Shown: positions 11,143 to 23,732 of the stretch, in pieces
How the letters are laid out: every line of letters starts with the position of its first letter
Numbering within the stretch: position 1 is the first letter of the stretch
DNA from: Delphinus delphis
Lineage: Eukaryota > Chordata > Mammalia > Artiodactyla > Delphinidae
Assembly: GCF_949987515.2 (NCBI RefSeq)
Contig: NC_082684.1
Span: 117,966,080-118,030,079 of the forward strand
Length of the DNA stretch: 64,000 nt
Reading direction: 5' to 3'
The notes under the pieces: generated by a model
What the model was told of the DNA's origin: nothing
What the model saw: only the letters and a program-made list of their open reading frames with translations
Database searches by the model: none
Made by a program: the position numbers and the translations under genes

Positions 11143-13163
11143 TTTACTTAACTTGCTGTGTTTGGGGTCTCCTTTTCACAGGCTGCAGGTTCACAGTTCC
11201 TGTTGTTTTCAGTGTCTGCCCCCAGTGGCTAAGGTTGGTTCAGTGGGTTGTTTAGGCTTCCTGGTGGAGGGGACTGGTGCCTGTGTTCTGGTGGATGAGG
11301 CTGGATATTGTCTTTCTGGTGGGCAGGACCGTGGCCGGTGGTATGTTTTGGGGTGTCTGTGACCTTATTATGATTTTAGGTAGCCTCTCTGCTAATGGGT
11401 GGGGTTGTGTTCCTGTCTTGCTAATTGTTTGGCATAGGGTGTCCAGAGCTATAGCTTGCTGGTTGTTGAGTGGAGCTGGGTCTTAGCGTTGAGATGGAGA
11501 TCTATGGGAGAGCTTTTGCCGTTTGATATTATGTGGAGCCAGAAGGTCTCTGGTGGACCAATGTCCTGAACTTAGCTCTCCCACCTCAGAAACACAGGCC
11601 TGACATCCGGTTGGAGGACCAAGACCTTGTCAGCCACATGGCTCAGAAGAAAAGGGAGAAAAAAAGAAAGAAAAAAAAAAGGAAATAAATTTATTAAAAT
11701 AAAAAATTATTAAAAATAAAAAAATTTAAAAGTAATAAAAAAAGAAAAAGACAGGAAGAAGAGAGCAGCCAAACCAAAAACAAATCCACCAATGATAACA
11801 AGCGCTAAAAACTATACTAAAAAAAAAAAGACAGACAGAACCCTAGGACAAATGGTAAAAGCAAAGCTATACAGACAAAATCACACAAAGAAACATACAT
11901 ATACACACTCACAAAAAGAGAAAAAGGAAAAAATATATATATATCATTGCTCCCAAAGTCCACCGCCTCAATTTTGGGATGATTCATTGTCTATTCAGGT
12001 ATTCCACAGACGCAGGGTACGTCAAGTTGATTGTGGAGATTTAATCCGCTGCTCCTGAGGCTGCTGGGAGAAATTTCCCTGTCTCTTCTTTGTTTGCACA
12101 GCTCCCAGGGTTCAGCTTTGGATTGGCCCCACCTCTGTGTGTAGGTTGCCTGAGGGCATCTGTTCCCACCCAGACAGGACGGGGGTTAAAGGAGAAGCTG
12201 ATTCGGGGGCTCTGGGTCACTCATGCTGGGGGTAGGGAGGGGTACAGTGTGCAGGATGAGCCTGCGGTGGCAGAGGTTGGCGTGACATTGCAACAGCCTG
12301 AGGTGTGACATGTGTTCTCCTGGGGAAGTTGTCCCTGGATCACGAGACCCTTGCAGTGGTGGGCTGAACAGGCTCCTGGGAGGGGAGGTGTGGACAGTGA
12401 CCTGTGCTTGCACACAGGCTTCTTGGTGGCTGCAGCAGCAGCCTTAGCATTTCATTCCCATGTCTGTTGTCCACACTGATAGCCGCAGTTCATGCCCATC
12501 TCTGGAGCTCATTTAGGCCATGCTCTGAATCCCCTCTCCTGGCTCACCCTGAAACATTGGTCTCTTGCCTCTTAGGCAGGTCCAGACTTTTTCCTGGACT
12601 CCCTCCCAGCTAGCTGTGGCACACTAGCCCGCTTCAGGCTGTGTTCACGCAGCCATCCCCAGTCCTCTCCCTGGGATCTGACTTCCGAAGCCCGAGCCTC
12701 AGCTCCAGCCCCCACCCGTCCCCGCAGGTGAGCCGACAAGCCTCTCAGGCTGGTGAGTGCCGGTCAGCACCGATCCTCTGTGCAGGAATCTCTGCTTTGC
12801 CCTCCGCACCCCTGTTGCTGTGCTCTCCTCCATGGCTCCGAAGCTTCCCTCCACCCCACCATCCCCCCGACCATCTCCGATGGCGAAGCGGCTTCCTAGT
12901 GTGTGGAAACCTTTCCTCCTTCACAACTCCCTCCCACTGGTGCAGGTCCCGTTCTTATCCTTTTATCTCTGTCTTTTCTTTTTTCTTTTGCCCTACCCAG
13001 GTACGTGGGGAGTTTCTTGCCTTTTGGGAAGTCTGGGGTCTTCTGCCAGCGTTCAGTAGGTGTTCTATAGGAGGTGTTCCACATATCGATGTATTTCTGA
13101 GGTATTTGTGGGGAGGAAGGGGATCTCCACGTCTTACTCTTCCGCCATCTTGCAGGTCTCTCC

Positions 13164-13712
13164 ATGCAATGGAATATTCTTCAGCCTTGAAAAAGAAGGA
13201 AATCCTGCCATTGGTGACAACACGGATGAAACTGGAGAACATTACGCTGAGTGAAATAAGCTGGACACAGAATGAAAACTATTGCATGATTCCACTTACA
13301 TGAGGTACCTAAAATAGTCAAACTCATAGAAGCAGAAAATTGAATGGTGGTTACCAGGGGCCAGGGGAGTGGGGGATGCAGGAGCTGTTGTTCAATTGAT
13401 ATAAAGTTTCAGTTACATAAGATGAACACATTCCAGAGAGCTAACGTGCAGCAGCGCCTGCAGTCATGACTAGCGTATTATGCACTTAAAAATTGATGAA
13501 GAGGGCGTATCTCCTGTTAAATCTTCTTACCCCTCCCCCAAAAAAAGGGACACAGGAAATGTTTGGAGGTGATGGACATGTCCATTACCTTGATATGGTG
13601 GTGACGGCTTCACGGGTGTGTGCATATGTCCAAACTAACCGAATTATATACAATAAGTATGTGCAGTTTACTGTATATCAATTATATCTCAGTAAGCTGT
13701 TTTTTTTTTTTT
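13164..13712 (+). mobile_element. Old L1 3' end, right part
   Basis: Resumes at the duplicated ATGCAATGGAAT and continues 'attcttcagccttgaaaaag', 'gatgaaactggagaacatta', 'gtggttaccaggggccag', and a 3' UTR ending 'tatatctcagtaagctg' before a T run. It is contiguous with 5925-6026 once L1 copy 1 is removed; L1MA/L1MB-like. Confidence 0.85.
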
Positions 13713-13877
13713 TAAAAGAGAGCTTAATGGAATGATCTCCCTGTTTCTCTGCACCCAGTGCTGATGGGAACAGTGTGAATCCCACATGCGGGTGCATGAA
13801 AACCGAGAAGGAACAATTCCCTTTGCTGGGAGCACACCAGACCTCCACAGATGGTTCAGTGTTCACCCAACATTTTT

Positions 13878-14083
13878 TTCTTCTTTTTTTTGCGGTATGT
13901 GGGCCTCTCACTGTTGTGGCCTCTTCCGTTGTGCAGCACAGGCTCCGGACGTGCACGCTCAACGGCCATGGCTCACGGGCCCAGCCGCTCTGTGGCATGT
14001 GGGATCTTCCTGGACCGGGGCACGAACCCACGTTCCCTGCATAGGCAGGCGGACTCTCAACCATTGCGCTACCAGGGAAGCCC
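13878..14083 (-). mobile_element. CHR SINE, short type
   Basis: Minus-strand copy with the tail as a T/C run at its left and the GGGCTTCCCTGGTAGCGCAA head at its right. The TSD CACCCAACATTTTT lies at 13864-13877 and 14084-14097. The internal ACAACGG/CTCTGTGG pattern is the short form with the central region deleted or replaced. Confidence 0.93.
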
Positions 14084-14097
14084 CACCCAACATTTTT

Positions 14098-15001
14098 CAT
14101 TCTCTCCCTTTAACCGCAGCATCGCCCAAACGCTCACCCTGTGAGCTACCCGGGGAGCAGGTGAGCCTCACAGCCTCCTCTTTCAACCTGTGGTGGAGGG
14201 AGGTAGGGTGAATTTTAGTGGGTTGGCAGCTCCAGGTCCTATTTTTTTGCTGGCAGGCCTACCGGGTGAGTGAAGAAATTAGGAAACTTTGAAATCTGTC
14301 TGCACCCCTGGACTCACAATGAAAGATAAACATTTTTTCCTTAAAAGAAAGAAAGGAATAGAGATTTGAGCTCTCTCAAGAATAAGTCTAACTTATTATC
14401 CGTCTTGTTGCACACTGAAATGCCAGAGAGGCGGAGCGGGGTAGGGGGAGGGGGGAACTAGTTCCATACTGAAACCGATCAACAGAGGCAGGCATGAGCA
14501 GTTTGCACGGCTGTTTCTTTCCCTTGTAAAGTACCGAGTTTCCAGCTGCGATTAAAGATGCCCACCCAGGCTGGGCGTCCGCGGATTCTACAGGAGGCAG
14601 GCTGGGTCCGCTGCCTGGGGACACACACCAAGGGCTGCCTGCCGCCTGGGCTGAGCGGGCTTTGGTTTGTGCAAGGCTGCCATCGTGTGGCCGCCGTGGG
14701 TATCTCCCTGGGAAAACTGCCCACGCTCTCTGCAAATCTAAGATCACCGTTTTCTGCCACCAGCCAGAAGGAGGGCTCAGGACATCGATTACGAGGAAAA
14801 TCAAGTTCTAAGGTTCCCATCCAGGTCTGAATCTTCTCAAAAATACCCGATGCTGAGGCAGCCTAAAACTCTGAGGGAAAATCTGTCTGAGGTCCAGTGC
14901 ATAGCAATAAGTGTCACCACCGCTGCCAGACACTGAACCCCTAAGGCAAGCTTCTGCATGACCCTGGGTCCCCAACGTCCTCTGCCCACCTTGCATCTGG
15001 T
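14098..15001. other. Unique non-coding sequence
   Basis: No recognised repeat. The best open frame (14388-14804 minus, 138 codons) is in moderately GC-rich sequence and lacks any recognisable domain, so I do not call it a gene. Confidence 0.35.
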
Positions 15002-15278
15002 TTTCTTTACTGAGCAGGATTTTAAGGTTCATCCATGTTGTAGCATGTATTAGCACTTCATTCCTTTTTATAGCTGAAGAATATTCCATTGTATGGCTAT
15101 ACGACATTTTGTCTATCCCCACTGCCAGCTGATGGATTTTTTAGTTGATTTCAGTTTTTGGTTATTATCAACAATGCTGCTATGAACATACGTGTACAAG
15201 TTTTTATGTGGACATATGCCTTCAGTTCTCTTGCATATATACCCAAGAGTGGGATTTCTGGATCTTATGCTAAGTTTG
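15002..15278 (-). mobile_element. Old L1M fragment, minus strand
   Basis: Complement of L1 3' ORF2/UTR sequence: 'ttcatccatgttgtagcatg', 'gctgaagaatattccattg', 'aacaatgctgctatgaacat', 'tacccaagagtgggatt'. Confidence 0.85.
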
Positions 15279-15424
15279 GGGTAGAGCAGCCCACAGGGCA
15301 CGGGCCCAGGATCTGGGCATAGCTTTCTTCCAAGTAATAACTTCCCTGTGAATTTTTCTATATATATTCATTGTAGAGTCAAATAACTTCCTCCCCGTTA
15401 ACTCCCTTTAGATGGGAATAAAAG

Positions 15425-16490
15425 GACATGCATTTATAAAACACAACTATTACTACTGCAACACAGAAAGCCCCCAAAGGAAAAGCAGATAAACTGGACT
15501 TCATCAAAATGTTGCACTTCAAATTACATCACCAAGAAAGTGAAAAGACAACCCATGGAATGGGAGAAAATATCAATATTTGCAAATGATGTATGTGATA
15601 AGAGACTTGTATCCAGAATATATAAAGAACTATTACAACTCAAAAATAAAAAGACAATCCACCTAAGAAATGGGCAAAGGAACTGAATAAACGTTCCTCC
15701 AAAGAAGACATAAAAAGGGCTGACAAGCACATGGAAAGTTGCTCCACGTCACTAGTCATCAAGGAAATGCATGTGAAAACCATTACAAGATACTAGGTCT
15801 CAAGCATTAGGGTGGGGCCATAATCACAAAGATCAAAAGCAAAGAGTGCTGGCTGGGATGGGGAGAAACTGGAACACTCCCCTATTGCTGGAGGAAATGT
15901 AAAATGGTGTATCACTTTGAAAAATAATTTGGCAGTTCCTCAAAATGTTAAAAATAGAGTTACCATATGACCTGAAATTCCACACTTGGGTATAGAACCA
16001 AGAGAATTGAAGGCATATGTCCACATAAAAACACAATGTTCATAGCAGCATTATTGATGGTTGCGAAAAACTGACATCAACCCAAAAGTCCATCAATCAA
16101 GAAATGGATTTTTAAAAAGTGGTATATCCATACAGTGGAATATTCTTCAGTTATTCTGATACATGCTACGACATGGATGAACCTTAAAAACATTATACTA
16201 AATGAAAAAAAGAAAAAGATGCAAATGACCACACGTTGTATGATCCCACTTCTATGACATGTCCACAACAGGCAATTCTGGAGAGAGAAACTAGAATTTG
16301 TGGTTGCCTAGGGCTGGGTGGTAGGTGGAAAGGGAGAGGCTGCTAACGGGTACAGGGTTTCTTTTTGAGGTACTGACTGTGGTAGTGGTTGCACAACTCT
16401 GTAAACATACTAGAAACCACAACAGTATATACTTTAAAATAAACTTGATGGATTGTAAATTATATCTCAACAGAGCTGTTATATAATAAT
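15425..16490 (+). mobile_element. Old L1M 3' portion, plus strand
   Basis: L1 ORF2 C-terminal and 3' UTR text in order: 'ctggacttcatcaaaatg', 'tgggagaaaatatcaatat', 'aaatgggcaaaggaactga', 'gtttctttttgaggta', 'ttatatctcaacagagctg'. It is ancient, with many stops, and carries no TSD that I can see. Confidence 0.85.
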
Positions 16491-16739
16491 AGGCAAGAAC
16501 ATGGAGGAATGGAATAATAAATTTTAAAACGGTGATTTAATAAAACAACACACCAGAGAAGCAGAGTCAAGATGGCGGAGTGGGAGGACGCAGAGTTCAC
16601 GTCTCCCCACAACTAGGGCATCTACCAGGTGGGGACTCCGATGCCCAAGGAAAAAGGAGGAACCCCCGAGTGACCAGGTAGGATGTGGGGGGGAGTGAGG
16701 GGGGAGGAGAAGTGGAGATCAGACAGGACCGGCACCCCT

Positions 16740-17455
16740 GAGGGGTGGCTGGGAGAAGGGAGGGGTTACCACACCTGGGGGGACCCTCAGAGGCTCAGAG
16801 GATCAGGGGGTGTGTGGCTAGCGTTTCTCCTGCCCACTCGGGCCCTGAGAAGCCTGCAGGGGCCCCGGGCCTGGTCCTCCACCCTCCGAGACCCCCTCTG
16901 GCAGCATGGGTCCTAGGGGCATAGGAGGGACAGAGGAGGGGGAAGAGGAGGAGAGGCAGATGAGGTGGGGGTACCCACCAGGACCAGAGGATCAGGGAAA
17001 GTGCAGCTGGTGTTTCCCCCGCCCACTCAGGCCGTGGGAAGCCTGCTGGGCTCCCAGGTCAGGTCCTCCACCCTCCAAGGTACCCTACAGCCGTGTGGGT
17101 CCTAGGGTTGTGGAGGTGTGCAGGGAGAAGAGAAGCGGCGACCGGGGTGGGACCCTCCAGGGTCGGAGGATCAAGGGAGATGCAACTAGTTTCCCCTGCC
17201 CACTCAGGCCCCGGGAAGCTTGCTGGGGTCCCAGGCCGGGTCCTCCGCCTTCCAGGGCCCCCTCCAGCCCCATTGGTCCTAGGGGCATGGGGGGTGGGGA
17301 GGAGAAGAGGAGAGGCAGATGGAGAGGAGCCCTCTGGGATTGGAGGATCAGGGGGGAATGTGCCTAGCATTTCCCCTGGCCACTCAGGCCTAGGGAGCCA
17401 GCTGGGGTCCAGGACCTGATCCTCAGCCCTCTGAGGCCAGAGGCACTTGTGGGCC
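16740..17455 (+). repeat. Tandem monomers in the L1 copy 2 5' UTR (period about 180 bp)
   Basis: The unit marker GGATCA(G/A)GG occurs at 16800, 16989, 17168 and 17345, spaced 189, 179 and 177 bp. Each unit also repeats a block near TTTC(C/T)CCTG(C)CCACTCAGGCC and a GGTCCTAGGG block (about 16907, 17097, 17276). The last unit is diverged or partial. Units are GC-rich. In other mammals tandem L1 5' UTR monomers act as promoters; that role here is inferred. Confidence 0.85.
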
Positions 17456-18029
17456 CCACTGGCTGTGCTGAGCCTAAGCCCCGCCCCTCACCCCCACCCC
17501 CAGGGCCTTTTCCTGCATGTGGGTCCTAAGCTTAGACCTCGCCCACCACCAAAGCCCTGCCCCCCACAGCCAAGGCCTTTTCCAGCTTTTTTTTGCTTTC
17601 CTCTTTTTTGCTATTGTGGTTCTGTTTTACCTTCTGGTTGTTGTTTCATCTATATTTATTTTTTCTAACATAACTGTTAGTCTTCTAATCTTATTTTATT
17701 TTTTACTCTGTTATTGTTCTGCTTTTTTTTTGGCCGCCCTATGCGGCTTGCAGGATCTTGGTTCACAAGACGGGGGTCAGGCCTGAGCTCTGGCAGTGGG
17801 ACCTCTGAGTCTGAACCAAACCACTGGACTAAAAGAGAACCACAGACCCCATGGAATATTCATCACAGTGAGGTCTCCTGGAGGTCCTCATCTCGGCACC
17901 AAGACCCAGCTCTACCCAACAGCCTACAAACTCCAGTGCTGGAAGCCTCAGGCCAAACAACCAGTAAGATAGAAACACAATCCCACCCAACAACAACAAA
18001 AAAATTAGATGACAAAAAAATATGTTACA

Positions 18030-18902
18030 GATGAAGAAGCAAGGTAAAAACCTACAACCAAATAAAAGAAGAGGAAATAGGCAACCTACCTGAAAAAGAA
18101 TTCAGAGTAATGATAGTAAAGATGATCCAGAATCTCAGAAATAGAATGGAGGCACAGATTGAGCAAATACAAGAAATGTTTAACAAAGATCTAGAAGAAC
18201 TAAAGAACAAACAGAGATGAACAACACAATAACTGAAATGAAAAATACACTAGAAGGAATCAATAACAGAATAACTGAGTCAAAAGAACGAATAAGTGAG
18301 CTGGAAGACAAAATGGTGGAAATAACTGCCAAGGAGCAGAATAAAGAAAAAAGAGTGAAAAGAATTGAAGACAATCGCAGAAACCACTGGGACAACACTA
18401 AACGCACCAACATTCAAATTATAGGGTTCCAGAAGAAAAATAGAAAAAAAAAAAGTGTCTGAGAAAATATTCGAAGAGATTATAGTAGAAAACTTCCCTA
18501 ATGTGGGAAAGGAAACAGCCACCAAAGCCCAGGAAGCGCAGAGAGTCCCAGGCAGGATAATCCCTAGGATAAACACACCAAGACACATATTAATCAAACT
18601 AACATTATATTCAAAGAAAAAACATTAAAAGCAGCAAAGGAAAAGCAAAAAAATAACATACAAGGGAATCCCCATAAGGTTATCAGCTGATTTTTCAGCA
18701 GAAACTCTGCAGGCCAGAAGGGAGCGGCAGGATATACTTAAAGTGATGAAGAAGAAAAACCTACAACCAAGATTACTCTACCCAGCAAGGATTTCATTCA
18801 TATTTGACATAAAAAATCAAAAGCTTTACAGACAAGCAAAAGCTAAGAGAATTCAGCACCACCAAACCAGCTTTACAACAAATGCTAAAGGAACTTCTCT
18901 AA
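18030..18902 (+). pseudogene. L1 ORF1, degraded
   Basis: The start ATGAAGAAGCAAGG at 18030 is followed by a frame loss within about 20 codons. The coiled-coil region is readable at 18217-18462 (ITEMKNTLEGINNRITESKE). The C-terminal block with GIPI, AETLQARRERQ-like sequence and YPARISFIFD runs to the TAA at 18900-18902. It lies 58 bp before the ORF2 ATG, the usual L1 arrangement. Confidence 0.82.
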
Positions 18903-18960
18903 GCGGGAAACACAAGAGAAGGAAAAGACCCATAAAAACAAACCCAAAACAATTGAGAAA

Positions 18961-21900
18961 ATGGTAATAGGAACATAACGATAATCACCTTGAATGTAAA
19001 TGGATTAAATGCTCCAACAAAAAGACACGGACAGGCTGAATGGATACAAAAACAAGACCCATACATATGCTGTCTACAAGAGACCCACTTCAGACCTAGG
19101 GACACATACAGACTGAAAGTGAGGGGATGGAAAAAGATATTCCATGCAAATGGAAATGAAAAGAAAGCTGGAGTAGCAATACTCGTATCAGATAAAACAG
19201 ACTTTATTTAAAATAAAGACTGTTACAAGAGATAAAGAAGGACACTACATAATAATCAGGGATCAATCCAAGAAGAAGATATAACAATTATAAATATTTA
19301 TGTCCCCAGCATAGGAGCAGCTTAATACATAAGGCAAATGCTAACAACCATAAAAGGGGAAATCAACAGTAACACAATAGTAAGGGACTTTAACACCCCG
19401 ATTACACCAATGGACAGATCATCCAAACAGAAAATAAATAAATAAACACAAGCTTTAAATGACACAACAGATCAGATAGATTTAATTGATATTTATAGGC
19501 CATTCCACCCAAAAGTAGCAGAATACACTTTCTTCTCAAGTGCACACAGAACATTCTCCAGGATAGATCACATCTTGGGTCACAAATTAAGCCTCAGAAA
19601 ATTTAAGAAAACTGAAATTGTATCAAGCATCTTTTCTGACCACAACACTATAAGATTAGAAATCAATTACAGGAAAAAAAACTGTAAAAAACACAAATAC
19701 ATGGAAACTGAACAGTGCGCTACTAAATAATCAAGAGATCACTGAAGAAATCAAAGAGGAAATTAAAAAACACATAGAAACAAATGACAACCCAAAACCT
19801 ATAGGATGCAACAAAAGCAGTTCTAAGAGGGAATTTTATAGCAATTCAATCTCACCTCAAGAACAAGAAAAATCTCAAATAAACAATCAAATCTTACACC
19901 TAAAGCAACTAGAGAAAGAAGAACAAAGAAAACACAAAATTAATGCACAGAAATCAGTAGAAGGAAAGAAATCATAAAGATCATATCAGAAATAAATGAA
20001 ATAGAAAACAAGAAAACAATAGCAAAGATCAACAAAACTAAAAGTTGGTTCCTTGAGAAGATGAACAAAATTGATAAACATTTAGCCAGACTCATCAAGA
20101 ACAAAAGGGAGAGGACACAAATCAATAAAATTAGAAACGAAAAAGGAGAAATCACAACTGACACCGCAGAAATACAAAGGATTATAAGTGATTATTACAG
20201 GCAACTGTATGCCAATAAAATGGACAACCTGGAAGAAATGGACAAATTCTTGAAAAGGTACAATCTCTCAAGACTGAACCAGGAAGAATTAGAAAATATA
20301 AACAGACCTATCACAAGTAATGAAATTGAAACTGTAATTAAAAAATCTTCCAACAAACAAAAGTCCAGGACCAGATGGCTTCACAGGCGAATTCTATCCA
20401 ACATTTAGAGGAGAGCTAACACCTGTCCTTCTGAAACTTCTCCAAAAAATTGCAGAGGGAGGAACACTCCCAAATTCGTTCTACAAAGCCACCATCACCC
20501 TGATACCAAAACCAGATAATGATATCACAAAAAAAGAATATTCCAGACAAATATCACTGATGAACATAGACACAAAAATCCTCAATAAAATACTAGCAAA
20601 CAGAATCCAACAACACATTAAAAGGATCATACAACATGATCAGGTGGGATTTATCCCAGGAATGCAAGGATTCTTCCATATATGCAAATCAACCAATGTG
20701 ACACACCATATAAACAAATTAAGGAATAAAAAACATATGATCATCTCAATAGATGCAGAAAAAGCTTTTGACAAAATTCAACACCAATTCATGATAAAAA
20801 CTCTCCAGAAAATGGGCATAGAGGGAACCTACCTCAACATAATAAAGGTCTTATACGACAAACCCACAGCAAACATCATTCTCAATGCTGAAAAACTGAA
20901 AGCATTTCCACTAAGATCAGGAAGAAGACAAGGATGTCCACTCTCACCACTATTATTCAACATAGTTTTGGAAGTTTTAGCCACAGCAATCAGAGAAGAA
21001 AAAGAAATAAAAGGAATCCAAATTGGAAAAGAAATAGTAAAACTGTCACTGTTTGCAGATGACATGATACTATACATAGAAAATCCTAAGGATGCCACCA
21101 GAAAACTACTAGAACTAATCAATGAATTTGGTAAGGTTGCAGGATACAAAATTAATGCACAGAAATCTCTTGCATTCCTATACATTAACAACGAAAAATC
21201 AGAAAGAGAAATTAAGGAAATAATCCCATTTACCATCACAACAAAAAGAATAAAATACTTAGGAATAAACCTACCTAAGGAGGCAAAAATCTATACTCAG
21301 AAAACTATAAAACACTGATGAAAGAAATCAAAGATGACATAAACAGATGGAGAAATATACCATGTTCTTGGATTGAAAGTATCAATATTGTGAAAATGAA
21401 AATACTACCCAAAGCAATCTACAGATTCAATGCAATCCCTATCAAATTACCAATGGAATTCTTCATAGAATTAGAACTAAAAAAATTTTACAATTTGTAT
21501 GAAAACACAAAAGACCCCGAATAGCCAAAGCAATCTTGAGAAAGAAACACGGAGCTGGAGGAATCAGACTCCCTGACTTCAAACTATACTACAAACCTAC
21601 AGTAATCAAGACTGTATGGTACTGGCATAAAAACAGAAATATAGATCAATGGCACAGGATAGAAAGCCCAGAGATAAACCCACGCACATATGGTCATCTA
21701 ATTTATGACAAAGGAGGCAAGAACATACAATGGAGAAAAGACAGCCTCTTCAATAAGTGGTGCTGGGAAAACTGGACAGCTACATATAAAAGAATAAAAT
21801 TAGAGCACTACCTAACACTGTACACAAAAGTAAACTCAAAATGGATTAAAGACCTAAATGTAAGACTGGACACTATAAAACTCTTAGAGGAAAACATAGG

Positions 21901-23013
21901 AAAAACACTCTTTGACATAAACCACAGCAAGATCTTTTTGACCCACATCCTAGAGTAATGGAAATTAAGACAAAAATAAACAAATGGGACTTAATTAAAC
22001 TTAAAAGCTTTTGCACAGCAAAGGAAACCATAAACAAGACAAAAAGACAATCCTCAGAATGGGAGAAAATATTTGCAAATGAAGCAACTGACAAAGGATA
22101 AATCTCCAAAATATACAAACAGTTCATGGAGCTCAATATCAAAAAATCAAACAACCCAATTAAAAGATGGGCAGAAGACCTAAATAGACATGTCACCAAA
22201 GAAGACATACAGATGGCCAAGAGGCACATGAAAAGATGCTCAACATCACTAATTATTAGAGAAATGCAAATCAAAACTACAATGAGGTATCACCTCACAC
22301 CAGTCAGAATGGCCATCATCAAAAAATCTACAGGGCTTCCCTGGTGGCACAGTGGTTGAGAGTCTGCCTGCCAATGCAGGGGACACGGGTTCGTGCCCTG
22401 GTCCGGGAAGATCCCACATGCCATGGAGCGGCTGGGCCCATGAGCCATCGCCGCTGAGCCTGGGCATCCGGAGCCTGTGCTCCACAACGGGAGAGGCCAC
22501 AACAGTGAGAGGCCTGCGTACCGACAGAAAAAAAAACAACTCTACAAACAGTAAATGCTAGAGAGGGTGTGGAGAAAAGGGAACCCTCTTGCATTGTTGG
22601 TGGAAATGTAAATTGATACAGCCACTATGGAGAACAGTATGGAGGTTCCTTAAAAAACTAAAAATAGAACTATCATATGACCCAGCAACCCACTACTGGG
22701 CATATACCCTGAGAAAACCATAATTCAAAATTCAAAAGGACATATGTACCCCAATGTTCATTGTAGCACTATTTACAATAGTCAGGACATGGAAACAACC
22801 TAAGTGTCCATCAACATATGAATGGATAAAGAAGATGTGGTACATATATGCAATGGAATATTACTTAGCCATAAAAAAGAACGAAATTGGGTCATTTGTA
22901 GAGATGTGATGGACCTAGAGTCTGTCATACAGAGCAAAGTAAGCCAGAAAGAGAAAAACAAATATTGTTTATTAACGCATATATGTGGAATCTTAGAAAA
23001 ACGGTACAGATGA
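18961..23013 (+). pseudogene. L1 ORF2, frameshifted and interrupted by a SINE
   Basis: Starts ATGGTAATAGGAACATAACG, which already has an in-frame stop. The endonuclease block is at 18990-19211 (LNAPTKRHGQAEW, LQETHFRPRDTYRLKV). The RT palm is open for 252 codons at 20560-21318, with [12 protein letters not shown] and [16 protein letters not shown]. The C-terminal region at 21536-21958 shows [19 protein letters not shown] and [20 protein letters not shown]. The last part ends at 23013 (LLTHICGILEKRYR). A CHR SINE sits at 22333-22540. Multiple breaks preclude activity. Confidence 0.92.
22333..22540 (+). mobile_element. CHR SINE, short type, inside L1 ORF2
   Basis: Runs from GGGCTTCCCTGGTGGCACAG through CCGCTGAGCCTGGGC to GAGAGGCCTGCGTACCGACA and an A run. 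The short TSD AATCTACA / AACTCTACA flanks it and belongs to L1 sequence. It was inserted after L1 copy 2 and so is younger than it. Confidence 0.92.
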
Positions 23014-23527
23014 ACCTATTTGCAGGGTAGAAATAGAGATACAGACGTAGAGAATGGACGTGTGGACACAGGGTGGGAAGGGGAGGGTGGGACAAATTGG
23101 GAGATTAGGATTGACATATATACACTACCATGTGTAAAACTGATAGCTAGCGAGAACATGCTATAAAGCACAGGAAGCTCAGCTTGGTGCTCTGTGACAA
23201 TCTAGATGGGTGGGATGGGGGAGGGAGGGGAGATCCAAGGTCCAAGAAGGAGAGGATATAGGTATACATATAGCTGATTCACTTCATTGTATAGCAGAAA
23301 CTAAAACAACATTGTAAAGCAATTATACTCCAATAAAAAAATAAATAAATTTTTAAAAAATAAAACACACCACGCACACAGCCTATCTGACAGTCTTCAT
23401 GCACCCCTGCCACTTGGAAGGAACCCTGCACAGAGCCCCACACCGACAGGGCTGTGTGCTGCCAGGGAGAGGCTGCTCTGAGCTCCACGTTTCTCTCTAA
23501 CGCCACGTGGTTTGTTCATACATCTTT

Positions 23528-23718
23528 TTTTTTTTTTTTTTCGGTAGGCGGGCCTCTCACTGTTGTGGCCTCTCCCGTTGTGGAGCGCAGGCTCAGCGGC
23601 CATGGCTCACGGACCCAGCCACTCCGTGGCATGTGGGATCTTCCCGGACTGGGGCACGAACCCGTGTCCCCTGCATTGGCAGGTGGACTCTCAACCACTG
23701 CGCCACCAGGGAAGCCCT
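23528..23718 (-). mobile_element. CHR SINE, short type
   Basis: T-run tail on the left, head GGGCTTCCCTGGTGGCGCAG on the right. The TSD GTTCATACATCTTT (23514-23527) and GTTCGTACATCTTT (23719-23732) differ by one base. A small internal deletion shortens the CTCAGCGGCC region. Confidence 0.93.
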
Positions 23719-23732
23719 GTTCGTACATCTTT

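Larger units (their letters stand above)
6027..13163 (-). mobile_element. Near-full-length L1 retrotransposon (L1 copy 1)
   Basis: About 7.1 kb on the minus strand. The 3' end with a short A tail is at 6027-6035 and the 5' end begins near 13163 with an AAGATGGCGGAAGAGTAAGA start. The 12-bp TSD ATGCAATGGAAT lies at 6015-6026 and 13164-13175 and is target sequence from an older L1. Order on the minus strand: about 2.0 kb 5' UTR (11143-13163), ORF1 (10255-11142), ORF2 (6394-10196), 3' UTR. Both ORFs are interrupted, so the copy is not expected to be autonomous. The 5' UTR has no obvious tandem monomers, unlike L1 copy 2. Confidence 0.93.
16556..23358 (+). mobile_element. Near-full-length L1 retrotransposon (L1 copy 2)
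   Basis: About 6.8 kb on the plus strand. The 5' end holds 'agtcaagatggcggagtgg'; the 3' end is 'actccaataaaaaaataaat' plus an A-rich tail. An imperfect TSD is present: AATAAAACAACACACCA at 16539-16555 versus AATAAAACACACCA from 23359. Order: 5' UTR with about four tandem units (about 16740-17450), ORF1 (18030-18902), ORF2 (18961-23013), 3' UTR. A short CHR SINE at 22333 interrupts ORF2. Frameshifts indicate it is inactive. Confidence 0.92.

Noticed and set aside
13786..14211. Open frames of 90-140 codons containing 'CGLSRCGAQAPDAQ'-like text here and at 22249, 23454, 31098, 45381, 56225 and 56952
   Set aside because: The same peptide recurs wherever a short CHR SINE is present. It is SINE sequence in translation, not a protein family.
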